In this document: one piece after another, positions 54,831-64,000 of the stretch | Position numbering within the stretch: the stretch's first letter is position 1 | How the letters are laid out: every line of letters begins with the position of its first letter | Assembly (NCBI GenBank): GCA_950022655.1 | Contig: OX465583.1 | Span: 15,833,298 to 15,897,297 of the forward strand | DNA from: Alentia gelatinosa | Taxonomy: Eukaryota; Annelida; Polychaeta; Phyllodocida; Polynoidae | Direction of reading: 5' to 3' | Length of the DNA stretch: 64,000 nt | Translations under genes and position numbers: made by a program | The notes under the pieces: generated by a model | What the model saw: only the letters and a program-made list of their open reading frames with translations | What the model was told of the DNA's origin: nothing | Database searches by the model: none

Positions 54831-56399
54831 CTCTTGTTACATATATTTGTAGTGGCTGGGTGTCAGGAACAGCCGAGGCTCATCCCGAGCAACACCACAG
54901 TATTGGTCCAGAATGCCATTTCAGTGCTGGTCCCACCTGCAAACCGGCAGATGTGTTTTACCACAGCCAGCCAGCATCGCCATGCCCCACCCGGAATCAT
55001 ACAGGGGGAACTCGGAGAGTCTCACATTTCCTGTGGATACCCGGGATCCCAGATTCTGTCCAAAGGGAGGTCCCGAAGGTCAACCCCCTCCTTCCAGATA
55101 TCAGGAACTCTCCGAACACCACCCATAGGGGACCCGAAGGTCTACCCTTGCAGGGAACAGAGACAGAGCCATGTAGAGGGACCGCACATAGTCCCTCCAC
55201 CCCAGTGTGCCCAGCTGAGCTTCAGCAGGCTTTATATATATACACCTGTGGAGTCTCACTGGGCATGTGCAGAACCCTGCTGGGTCCCCACTGGTAGTCC
55301 TGTGTAAGTCTGGTACCGAGCTGACCAGTTGGCTTTGCCGGGACCTTCCTTACCTGGGCAGAACCAGTTCATACTCGGCTCTCATTTCCAACTCGTTCTT
55401 TATCGCACCTAGAGCAGATCCGTTGGTTATGAACTCGTTATGAATGTGGTACCAACCCATTATTAGCTCCTTATCAACTGCTTATTAATTCTATAGCAAC
55501 TGGTAATTGATGTTTATAATATTTCACATCAACTTCCTATCAAGTTACTTTATCGATATGAACTTGTTATTGCCTCATCATTAGCATTATTAACTCGTTT
55601 TTAACTAACAAATAATTTGTTATTGATCCGTTTTTAACTTGTCATTCACACCTTTTGAACGTTTATTGATTCGTTGATAACTCGTTATTGGCTCAGTCTA
55701 AACTAGTGATTATCTCGTAATAAATACCTCGTTTCCACCACGAGTGAGCTGAATGCTTGGCAGACCGTGTCAGTCTTCGCGGTCACGCTCTGGTGAACTC
55801 ATGCGTGACGAGACAGAATGTAGGTCAGTAAGTGTTTATAACGCCGCCAGTCGTCGCACAATGACCTATAAATCACCACGTGTTAACAAAGTGACAGCCC
55901 CACCATCACCCACGACTCAGTCGTCAATGAGTTACAAGTGGTCGTATTAAATATGCAAACAGTCTGCGGGGTGCTGCTCAGAGCTGCTACAGCCCGACCT
56001 CATGAGTCTTGTCTCACTCTATTTGTTTACCTTTCCACCGTTTTCGTGACCCCTTTGCCTTTTACTCTTTATATCTCTATCATTCTCCATTTATGTCTCT
56101 CTTTCTGCATTTCTCTTCATTTCTCTCCTTTCACATTCTTTCTCTTTCTTTTTTTCTTGATACAATGATTGTATGTTTGTTTGGGTAGTTTAACGTCCAT
56201 TATGTTCTACTACACTTACTTTTGGTTTGATTGTTACTGAATCTATGAGAAGACATTAGGTAGAAATATCACCGCTACGCATATACTGACATATTTTACT
56301 TCCCACACCTCATAGACATGTATGAGAAGGATTGACCTTTGATAAAGGTATATCTAACATTGCTGGGGTGAAGGAGAAAATGGGACATAGTGGGACCCT
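54831..56399. other. Spacer; open but unsupported frames at 54824-55307
   Basis: Two overlapping 157-codon frames occupy 54824-55307 with no recognised domain. 55400-55730 is rich in AACTCGTTATTG-type words (ACTCGTT, TTATTG), a loosely repetitive AT-rich stretch. No gene supported. Confidence 0.35.
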
Positions 56400-56689
56400 G
56401 TTTTGGGCCTAAGTGTCTTGAATTTAAGGTAATCCCACTTAATTGGATAGAATGATCATGAAGAAATGCAATTTTCTGCAGGCCAATGTGTCCTTCTTAA
56501 TTGGGTATCCCTTTTAGTTGGGTGCCCTTTTTCATGGGTATCCCTTTTCAGGAAATGTCCTTTTTTTCTGAGAAGTCGGTTGTCCAGGGTTGTTCCTTTT
56601 CCTGGGGTGACCCTTTAGTCCAATGTCTCTTTTCCCTCACTCTCGTATCTCTCTCCCCCTGTATGGTATATATGTGTAATGTAGGGGTG

Positions 56690-57090
56690 CCCCCTTAAAC
56701 GGGGTTAAAATAAGCATCTTAAAGACCCTCCGTTCCGAACAAAAGTGTCCGTTAATGCGGCGTGACTCCTTAGGCCCGGCGTCCACCTACTACGATATGG
56801 CACCGATATCGTCTACGATGCACCTCCCGATACAAAATCAAAACCGCGTCGGAAGGTCACCTAATATCGGGGCAGTTGACCATGTTTCTGCGATTAGTCA
56901 CCGATAAAAAACCCATACAACGCATGGTGGATTGGCTTGTCTAGACATATGTCTACGATTTTGCACCTTCCCGATATGGCACCGATTTTGACATTTTATA
57001 TCGGTGCCATATCGGGAGGTCTACGGTTCTATCGTAGTAGGTGGACGCCGGGCCTTACGCGAGGTGTCTGTTTGGCGGGGTTACACTACA
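56690..57090. mobile_element. Diverged pogo-like repeat split by a MITE
   Basis: GTGTCCGTTAATGCGG before, and GAGGTGTCTGTTTGGCGGGG after, the family-2 MITE resemble each other and 11415-11523. These words recur in Tigger/pogo-type MITEs of many invertebrates. Boundaries are not defined. Confidence 0.35.
56773..57054. mobile_element. MITE family 2, copy b
   Basis: 282 bp with ends GGCCCGGCGTCCACCTAC and GTAGGTGGACGCCGGGCC, flanked by TTA on each side (56770-56772 and 57055-57057). A 3-bp TTA duplication is the signature of PIF/Harbinger transposition. Interior blocks GATGCACCTCCCGATA and GACCATGTTTCTGCGATTAG are shared by all copies. Non-coding. Confidence 0.9.
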
Positions 57091-57560
57091 TAAAAGATAA
57101 TCTTGAAAACATGAATTTTTAGCAGGCCACAAAGTCTCTTTCAGTGGTGTGCCACTTTTGGAGGGATATCCCTGATAGCGTGTTCCTCAGTGAGTGTGTC
57201 CCCCTATCTCTGCCTCCCTCTCTAGCTCACGATACCCAACATCCACCCCTCCAGCACCACGCTTCAGGCTACAACACTAATATATTTAAAGACAATAAAA
57301 ACGTAGCTACATGACACAAAAACTTACAGTTGACCTGCGCCCGGCACCGCAAAAAGAGACCCTGCTTGTGTATCGCATGACAAATTGGCGGCTGTGTCTA
57401 TAGACCGTGCAGCAGGCTGGTCGGGTAGGGGCAACTCTCGTCTCGTGTACAGTATTTACAAGGCAACGTGGGGTAAGATGGAAACGCAGCTACCTCCAGT
57501 CAGCTCTGCCTGTAAGGGGGAGGTGGGGGTGGGGTGGCTCAGGGGAACGAGGTGATGAGG
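57091..57560. other. Spacer
   Basis: Nothing supported. Confidence 0.4.
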
Positions 57561-57563
57561 GGT

Positions 57564-57584
57564 GGGGGGGGGGGGGGGGGGGGG
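57564..57584 (+). repeat. Poly(G) run, 21 G
   Basis: An uninterrupted run of about 21 G on the plus strand; length is prone to sequencing error. Confidence 0.9.
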
Positions 57585-57973
57585 CTGCAGAGAGGGATTT
57601 TCGCACCTGGCGTAATCCGCACCGATCTGTAGGTCAGGGTGTGTGTATGGAGATGGGAGTGCTACCTGTCACTTACAAATGTACATTTCCTTGTGCGGCA
57701 GTGTATTAGTTATTCCCAGTGATCTGTCATTGTCACCGCACCCCCCACTCCTATCCAGACACATCCCTCCCACTCCCTTTTTCCCCACTCTGTGATATAT
57801 GACCGAACATGGGGCCGCGAACAGGCCCGCTACAACACCACCACCACCAATAAAAATATACACCAAAGGAAAAAGAAAAAAAAACTGCCGACCACGGCAC
57901 TCCCTAGCGACACATAGCTACGGCAAGGCCTGCTTTGCATAATAATAGAACGTCGCAGCGTAGCCGAAACGCC

Positions 57974-58049
57974 TGACGTCACAGGCGGAGATTAATGACG
58001 TCACGTCATGGCAGTGCGGGGATTGATGACGCAGGTTATTATGACGTCG
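57974..58049. promoter_or_regulatory. Cluster of CRE-like (ATF/CREB) sites
   Basis: Perfect TGACGTCA at 57974-57981 and 57996-58003 (the second extended to TGACGTCACGTCA), plus TGACGCAG near 58026 and TGACGTCG at 58042. Four sites in 76 bp of CpG-containing DNA is dense. A promoter or enhancer is possible. The downstream sequence is a minisatellite, not an exon. Confidence 0.35.
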
Positions 58050-58204
58050 GGGGCGAGGGGAGGGCGATCGGGCGTCTTGTTTTATGGTGTACAGGCGTCG
58101 GAATCAATCATGTTTAAATGAACATTATGCATTACAGCGCCTCCCGGGGCGACGCCTGGCGGAGGGCCGCTACACCAGCCCTGACGGGGCGGGAGCAGGG
58201 ACAG

Positions 58205-58930
58205 AACAGGCCGGGACGACGGGTGATTGGGTGACATGGGATGGGATGGTGCAGGATGGGATGATGTGTGATGGGGTGACGTGGGATGAGATGGTGCAGG
58301 ATGGGATGACAGGTGATGGGGTGACGCGGGATGAGATGGTGCAGGATGGAATGACGGGTGATGGGGTGACGCGGGATGGGATGGTGCAGGATGGGATGAC
58401 GGTTAATGGGGTGACGCGGGATGGGATGGTGCAGGATGGGATGACGGGTGATGGGGTGACGCAAGATGAGATGGTGCAGGATGGGATGACAGGTGATGGG
58501 GTGACGCGGGATGGGATGGTGCAGGATGGGATAATGGGTGATGAGGTGATGTGGGATGAGATGGTGCAGGATGGGATGACGGGTGATGGGGTGACGCGGG
58601 ATGGGATGGTGCAGGATGGGATGACGGGTGATGGGGTGACCCAGAATGGGATGGTTCAGGATGGGATGGCAGGTGATGGGGTGACACGGGATTAATTGGC
58701 GCATGATGGGATGACGGGTGATTGGGTGACATGGGATGAGATGGTGCAGGATGGGATGACAGATGATGGGGTGACACGAGATGAGATGGTGCAGGATGGG
58801 ATGACGGGTGATGGGGTGACCCAGAATGGGATCGTTCAGGATGGGATGGCAGGTGATGGGGTGACACGGGATTAATTGGCGCATGATGGGATGACGGTGA
58901 CGGTGATGAGGTGATGCAGGATGGGATGGC
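58205..58930 (+). repeat. 45-bp minisatellite made of 15-bp thirds, about 16 copies
   Basis: The unit is three related 15-mers: ATGGTGCAGGATGGG, ATGACGGGTGATGGG, GTGACGCGGGATGGG. Since 45 is a multiple of 3, the plus strand reads a clean 15-residue repeat (DGMVQDGMTGDGVTR) from 58084 to 58695, and the minus strand reads HPIPRHP peptides. An odd segment, ATTAATTGGCGCATGATGGG, occurs at 58690 and 58870, 180 bp (four units) apart, showing block duplication. A stop in each of those segments ends the plus frame. Confidence 0.95.
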
Positions 58931-59370
58931 AAGGAACGAGGACAGAACTTGGTGATGAGAGACTGGGCAGGCAGTTACTGGACAGGAAGGGAGGGGACGT
59001 AAATATATGGACAGGAATAGACAGGACAAGAAGGGACATGACAGGGATAGTAAGGGATGGTAAGGGAAGGAATAAAAAGGGATGGGATAGTAACGAATTG
59101 GATGGTAGGGGACATGACAGCAAGGGACTGGAGAGTAAGATGATAGGACAGAAAGGGAATATAGAGTAGAAGCAGTACATTAAGGGACGGTTAGAAAGGG
59201 ATGGGAGAGTGAATTAAGAGGATAGTAAGGTATGGGGCAACAAGAGTTGAGACAGGAAATAAGACATCTATAAAGGGACAGGACAGCAAATGACGGAACA
59301 GAGGAACAAGGACGGAACAAGGGATGGGATAGTAAAGGACAGGATAAGTAAAGGATGGGACATATGATAT
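58931..59370 (+). repeat. Purine-rich degenerate repeat GGGATGGTAAGG
   Basis: Loose repetition of GGGACAGGACA and AAGGGATGG words. Minus-strand frames across it are shadows. Confidence 0.65.
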
Positions 59371-60180
59371 GATAGGAAGGCGCGGAAGTTGGCAAATATG
59401 AGACAGGAGTGGCTTTTATGTAATTTTTCACTATATGTATATGTATATGGTGTGGCTTTACATTTTCCAATAACCGTAAAGAGCGTAACTGACATTACAA
59501 ATTTCATATAAACCGCAAGTTGACCACCATCTACCAATACAATAAAACCAACTGAGGCGACCACCGACCTGTTCACATTGTTGGTTGGTCCCCTTAAAGA
59601 GATAAACGTGAAATCGAGGTTTTTATTCTGTGCTTTAAGTACCCGGAGTTACGTTCCGTTCAGCTGTGGTTGTACTGCGATTATAACACTAAATAACCAC
59701 ACATCTCTGCACGTTAGGGTTTACGGCTGTATGATATTAAAGGCTTCAGTTCACGTTGTAATCGTCAATCTGCTGATGTAACGTGGGGCGTGTAACGTCG
59801 GCAGTGTGAACGTGCACCTTACGTTGTGTTACGTACGTTAAGTACGGCTGTTCAATGCCCGACTGTAATTCCCATTTCCACATACTACTATCACGACTAC
59901 CCCTCACTTTGTGGTATATATGTAGATCTATCGCTAAAATGAGCCAAGCTGGTTAAATAAAATAAAAATGATTAGAACCGAGAGACTGTGTGTCTACTAA
60001 GTCTACCCAGACAAGGCCCAGCTAGAGTGATATGTTAACTACCTCGGGTCTCAAATAAATACGGATTCCATTTCAGTAGACCCGCACCCTCTGGCGGATG
60101 GGAAGGGATAGACGGGCGGTCGCACCGAGAAAAGTCGCAGCATGGTGAGGAGGGAGGGAGATGGGGTGTAGACCTTGGGG
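59371..60180. other. Spacer
   Basis: ACGTTGTGTTACGTACGTTA near 59821 and similar CGTA words make a local CpG patch. No gene supported. Confidence 0.4.
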
Positions 60181-60189
60181 GAGGATGAG

Positions 60190-60740
60190 TTCACATCCCT
60201 CACACCCTGTCATCCTAAAACCATCACACCCTCCTACTCCCATTCCCTCACACCCTCTCAAAACCTAACACTTTCTGAACCTCTATCCCTCACGCCCTCT
60301 CCCACCATCTTATCCTCCGAACCCAAATCCCCCATACCCTCTCACATCCGTGCACCCTCATCAAACGTCTCCTTCACACCCTCACACCTCAGAACCCCCA
60401 TCCCTCACACCCTGTCACACTTATACCATCACACACTCAGAACCCTCATCCTCTTACCCTGTCAACCTTATACCATCACACTCTCAGAACCTCCATTCTT
60501 CATACCCGGTCACCCTCACACCCTCACATCCTCACATCTCAGAACCCCCATCCCTCACACCCTGTTACCCTCATACTATTCTAGCTTCAGAGCCCCAACT
60601 CCTAATGCCCTGTACCCTCATACCTAATACCCACAGAAAAACTATCCCTCACACCCATGTCTTCTCATTCCATCACACCTTCAGAAGCCCCATCCCTGAC
60701 ACTCTACCATCCTCACACCCTAGCGCCCTCCGAACTCCCA
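60190..60740 (+). repeat. Degenerate minisatellite, CAGAACCCCCATCCCTCACA core
   Basis: About eleven imperfect units of 40-50 bp (CTCAGAACCCCCATCCCTCA then CACCCTGTCACC). Plus frames 60175-60627 and 60350-60754 are artefacts. Confidence 0.85.
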
Positions 60741-60797
60741 TCCACGATCTGTAATCCGTCCCTCTCCACAACGACCCCACACTCCAACACCACATCA

Positions 60798-60860
60798 TTT
60801 TTTTTTTTTTTTTTTTTTTAATCTTTTATTTAGGCTGGAGTATCCATCTAGGGTCGGGAT
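60798..60860 (-). mobile_element. Poly(A) end of a minus-strand retroposon
   Basis: The minus strand reads CCTAAATAAAAGATT and then about 22 A. A polyadenylation signal directly before a long A tail marks a retroposed 3' end. The body to the right (to about 61250) has no recognised frame or duplication. Confidence 0.5.
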
Positions 60861-61485
60861 ACCCTGTTTTCAGTGGGCTCCAGTGGCCATGCATGTTTTC
60901 AAATCTTCTTAGCTATAGGTTGACAACAAAGAATATTGTGCCCTTATTAGTTTAGGGCAGAGCTTGTACAGAAAAGGTAAGTAATGGATTTTTTACAATA
61001 ACGAGGATGGTATATACAGATGAAGCTTTGGGTGGATACGTATTTAGTTGAGAGGTTATGTTGAAGATGAACAGCGTGAGAACAACCATGGCACTCATAT
61101 AGATGTACTTCCTATGGTTAGTTATAGTCTGCTAGGCAGGTTTGAAGGCTTCATTCCCGCCTACACCGTTCATATGTCAAATCTGACCCTTTGTCTAAGA
61201 TCTATCACACTCACACTCCGTATCTGCCATTTAAACATTTCGTTTTGACAGCAATCTTAGAATGTATTATTTTGATCTGAATGGGACTACGTATTAAGAT
61301 GCCCAGTCACATGAACTTTATTCTATTCTACTCCCTCATATGACGGGCTAAGATGGTGTCCCCAGACCTGTCCGAGTGACATAAACAAAGCCCACACATT
61401 TACACATGTCGATAACCACAAGGCCAATCTGCATTCTTTAACTAGCAAATTTGAAGCTGTAACTGTATAGAATCCGGTGCAATTA
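60861..61485. other. Spacer, possibly retroposon body
   Basis: Nothing else supported. Confidence 0.35.
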
Positions 61486-61767
61486 GGCCCGGCGTCCACC
61501 TACTACGATATGGCACCGATATGGTCTACGATGCACCTCCCGATAAAAAATCAAAATCGCTGCGGAAGGTCACCTAATATCGGGGCAGTTGACCACATTT
61601 CTGCGATTAGACACCGATAAAAACCCCATACAACGCATGGTGGATTGGCTTGTCTAGACATATGTCTACGATTTTTCACCTTCCTGATATGGCACCGATT
61701 TTGACATTTTGTATCGGTGCCATATCGGGAGGTCTACGATTCTATCGTAGTAGGTGGACGCCGGGCC
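61486..61767. mobile_element. MITE family 2, copy c
   Basis: 282 bp, same ends as copy b, flanked by TTA at 61483-61485 and 61768-61770. Closest to copy b by eye. Confidence 0.9.
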
Positions 61768-62303
61768 TTACTTAATAAAAAGATATAAAGATGTAAAATG
61801 AAAAGGTGTGGTTTGCATGCCTTACCTTCTAACGTTAAGGAATACGTTGCCATGTAGGTATTTGGCTAACCGTAGCCCGTATGTAAAAAGCCAGCTTCAC
61901 TGTCGGCCTAGCGGAAACGGGTCTGCTCACCCATCTAACCCCCACCCGCCTCCTTCCTCACCTCCCCCCCCCACCCCACCCCGAGTCCTGCCGAGAACGG
62001 CCAGCACGAAGCGATAATCCGCTCCACTCATGTGTGACTAATCGCAGACAGCTGAGGACGGATTAACGGGTGCGCTTTAATGAACCAGAGCCCGACCCAA
62101 GTTATGGTATCCACGAAGGTCTGGCCTTTCTAGCACAAGTACATAGAAGCGCATGCGGGCAATGTTTGAAGAGTGATTTGACCGGTCCTGGTTTCCCACA
62201 TTCCAACGAATATATCTTATAAAAAATACGCCCTGCACGCAGAATCAGACGTAGGCCCCGCACCCACTGACGCCGATTCTGACGCCGAATCTGACGCCAA
62301 TAA
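61768..62303. other. Spacer
   Basis: No supported feature. GACGCCGATTCTGACGCCGAATCTGACGCC words near 62270-62298 are a small 12-bp tandem. Confidence 0.4.
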
Positions 62304-62579
62304 GGCCCGGCGTCCACCTACTACGATATGGCACCGATATGGTCTACGATGCACCTCCCGACAAAAAATCAAATTCGCGTCGGAAGGTTACCTGATATCG
62401 GGGCAGTTGACCACGTTTCTGCATTTAGACACCGATAAAAACCCCATACAACGCATGGTGGATTGGTTGACATATGTCTTCGATTTTGCGCCTTCCCGAT
62501 ATGGCACCGATTTTGACAATTTGTATCGGTGCCATATCGGGAGGTCTACGATTCTATCGTAGTAGGTGGACGCTGGGCC
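62304..62579. mobile_element. MITE family 2, copy d
   Basis: 276 bp, ends GGCCCGGCGTCCACCTAC and GTAGGTGGACGCTGGGCC, with a short deletion (the TCTAGACA block) relative to b and c. Left flank TAA, right flank TTA, so the duplication is not perfect. Confidence 0.85.
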
Positions 62580-62780
62580 TTAGCCTCCATTGACTTCCCG
62601 TTTGGAATCCAAAATTCATCGGGAGGTCAAACAAAATCATAGCAGTGGACCACACTTCTACGACTAACTCACCGATACCCCACGATTGGCTCCTCTCGGG
62701 AGCCTATCTGACGACAAAATGTCTCTTATATGTCAAATAAATGTCAAAAATCATACGAGGCTTATGGTTCTCCTACCACT
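62580..62780. mobile_element. Diverged relative of MITE family 2, abutting copy d
   Basis: ATCGGGAGGTCAAACAAAATC, then AGCAGTGGACCACACTTCTACGACTAACTCACCGATA (core GTGGACCACACTTCTACGA), parallels the family interior (GTTGACCACGTTTCTGCGAT ... CACCGATA). The termini are not recognisable. Confidence 0.45.
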
Positions 62781-63130
62781 TTGTGCTGTGTAAAACTGGG
62801 CCCTGTGTCAAAAAATTCTTAAAACTGACCAAGTGTGACTGACATTATGCACGCGCACCTGTCTGCAGTTATATACTTCCTCTTGAAATAGCATATTTCC
62901 GTAGGGGACCAAAACTGTGCATGACACCAGGATGGTTGATTCGTGTGGGATGACAGGGTGAGAAGTAGTATAGGGAAACTGATTTAGACTACTGGCAATA
63001 TGAGTTTAGAAAAATCAGTAAAATATCTTAGTATGGCATGGAATAAGGGCAATCTAAATTAGTACCCTTGTTATCATATTCCTCAAAATATTGATAATTT
63101 CTGATGATTATATTTGGTTGCGTCAGTTTG
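62781..63130. other. Spacer
   Basis: Nothing supported. Confidence 0.4.
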
Positions 63131-63475
63131 GCAGGAGTTTAGTAGCCTCCTATTATTGGTAATGGCAGGTAGTCAGAACCCAAGTCAGGACTGGGCGTGG
63201 CCAAAGTGGGGCTGGATAGGGCCATCATATAGGTCCATAAAATTGGCCGGTTGGCAGGGTCTAGTAGCCGCCTCTGACTGCAGTAGTGGCACCTGGAGTA
63301 GGCAGGATGTATGGGCAGACAGGGGCCAAGTTTGGGCTTGGAGAGGCCATAATGGGTCCGTACAGCGCAATGTTAGGGCTAGGCTGGCATGTCCATGGAG
63401 AGGGCGGGTTGGGCTGCAGTCTAGTAGCCGCCTATGACTAGTAGTGGCAGCTAGAGGCAGGCGGGCCCGGCTGGC
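63131..63475 (+). repeat. Tandem repeat, three units of about 130-160 bp
   Basis: GTCTAGTAGCCGCCTCTGAC followed by AGTAGTGGCACCTGGA and GGCAGG begins units near 63131 (diverged), 63259 and 63419. The plus frame 63114-63437 lies in it and has no domain. Confidence 0.65.
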
Positions 63476-63890
63476 AGAGGCCCTGTCAAGATGGTTTGAT
63501 GCATACCAGCCGCCCAGTCATTTATCATTGCCTTATCAGACCCGGAGAGCTGCCACTCCGTCGATCGCTTTATTACCGGGTGACAATAATAAAGAATCGT
63601 CGGTCGCTGGGGCCCCGCCAGCCCCCCCCCCCCCCGACCCCCCTACCGACCCCCTCCGTCCTTTAAAGGCCCCACATGGCCACTGCCAGGCCCCTCCCTG
63701 CAAATTAAGGTCACCCGAAACAGGATTAACGCCGCTATGAACGCTGGGTATTTTTCCAATGGCGCGTCCGTTGTTTGTGCATAAATTATGCTAATTAGGT
63801 AGGTACGCTGATTAAATGCGTAGAGGCATCGGGTTATTTTTTTCCGGGGACAATGTGGGATTTATAGCTCGTCGTCTGTGGAAGAATGTC
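63476..63890. other. Spacer with a C run
   Basis: Short proline-rich frame (63444-63740) over a C-rich stretch. No gene supported. Confidence 0.4.
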
Positions 63891-63899
63891 AACCACGCG

Positions 63900-63935
63900 C
63901 GGGTATAAAAACCCAGTCAAGATATGATTGGATTG
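63900..63935 (+). promoter_or_regulatory. Possible TATA core promoter at the window edge
   Basis: GCGCGGGTATAAAAACCC has a consensus TATAAAA in a GC-rich setting, with GGACAGTTAT about 33 bp downstream as a candidate initiator. A gene would start at the right edge and lie outside this window. No coding sequence is visible in the remaining 100 bp. Confidence 0.3.
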
Positions 63936-64000
63936 GACAGTTATATTGTGTCTGGTGTGGTGTGAGAAGGCGGTTGTGGTAGGTGTGGTTTAGAACTCTA

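Noticed and set aside
54824..55307. Two overlapping 157-codon frames after a possible splice acceptor at about 54851
   Set aside because: Looked for an Ig or sushi domain (cysteines around SCGYPGS) but the pattern does not hold, and both frames are open through low stop density.
58084..58695. 203-codon frame with DGMVQDGMTGDGVTR repeats, and minus-strand HPIPRHP frames
   Set aside because: 45-bp minisatellite keeps frame by arithmetic; no start context, signal or domain, and both strands are open.

Overview
This window is animal nuclear DNA, most likely intergenic, and is packed with transposable elements and tandem repeats. I found no host protein-coding gene, rRNA or functional tRNA gene that I can support. 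The evidence for a metazoan is a tyrosine-recombinase retrotransposon, a tRNA-derived SINE, non-LTR retrotransposon tails, many MITEs, scattered CpG-rich patches and CTCF-like motifs. A marine invertebrate (perhaps lophotrochozoan) would fit, but the sequence does not fix the taxon.

Layout. 0-6 kb: hairpin-rich composite repeats, one 300-bp MITE (family 1) and one SINE with a short target duplication. 6-12 kb: degenerate minisatellites, two more family-1 MITEs, a CpG-rich patch and a (GGGGC)n run. 12.4-14.05 kb: an internally deleted, frameshifted Ngaro/PAT-like element. 15.8-18.4 kb: two abutting minisatellites (41-bp and 32-bp units) that open long meaningless reading frames; a family-2 MITE sits in the decayed flank of the first. 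18.4-32 kb: AT-rich spacer, TA tracts, minisatellites, TTAA-flanked MITEs, a second SINE-like repeat and a tandem array. 32-43 kb: CpG-rich patches, two fragments of one LINE family (one split by a 557-bp MITE), a retroposon with a perfect 14-bp target duplication, and more TTAA MITEs. 43.8-48.3 kb: the main feature, an apparently intact tyrosine-recombinase retrotransposon. 48.6-64 kb: TA tract, more MITEs, large GC-rich minisatellites, CRE-like and CTCF-like motifs, and a possible TATA promoter at the right edge.

How the parts work together. The 4.5-kb element on the minus strand encodes Gag (zinc fingers), reverse transcriptase/RNase H and a tyrosine recombinase. Its 218-bp and 100-bp split direct repeats are in the canonical A1-ORFs-B1-A2-B2 order, and both pairs look identical by eye. 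Gag and Pol share one frame separated by a single UGA. The termini, the internal junction and the (AT)n target share an ATAT core, which suggests integration by recombination of a circle into AT microsatellites. Most MITEs here are non-autonomous and depend on transposases encoded elsewhere.
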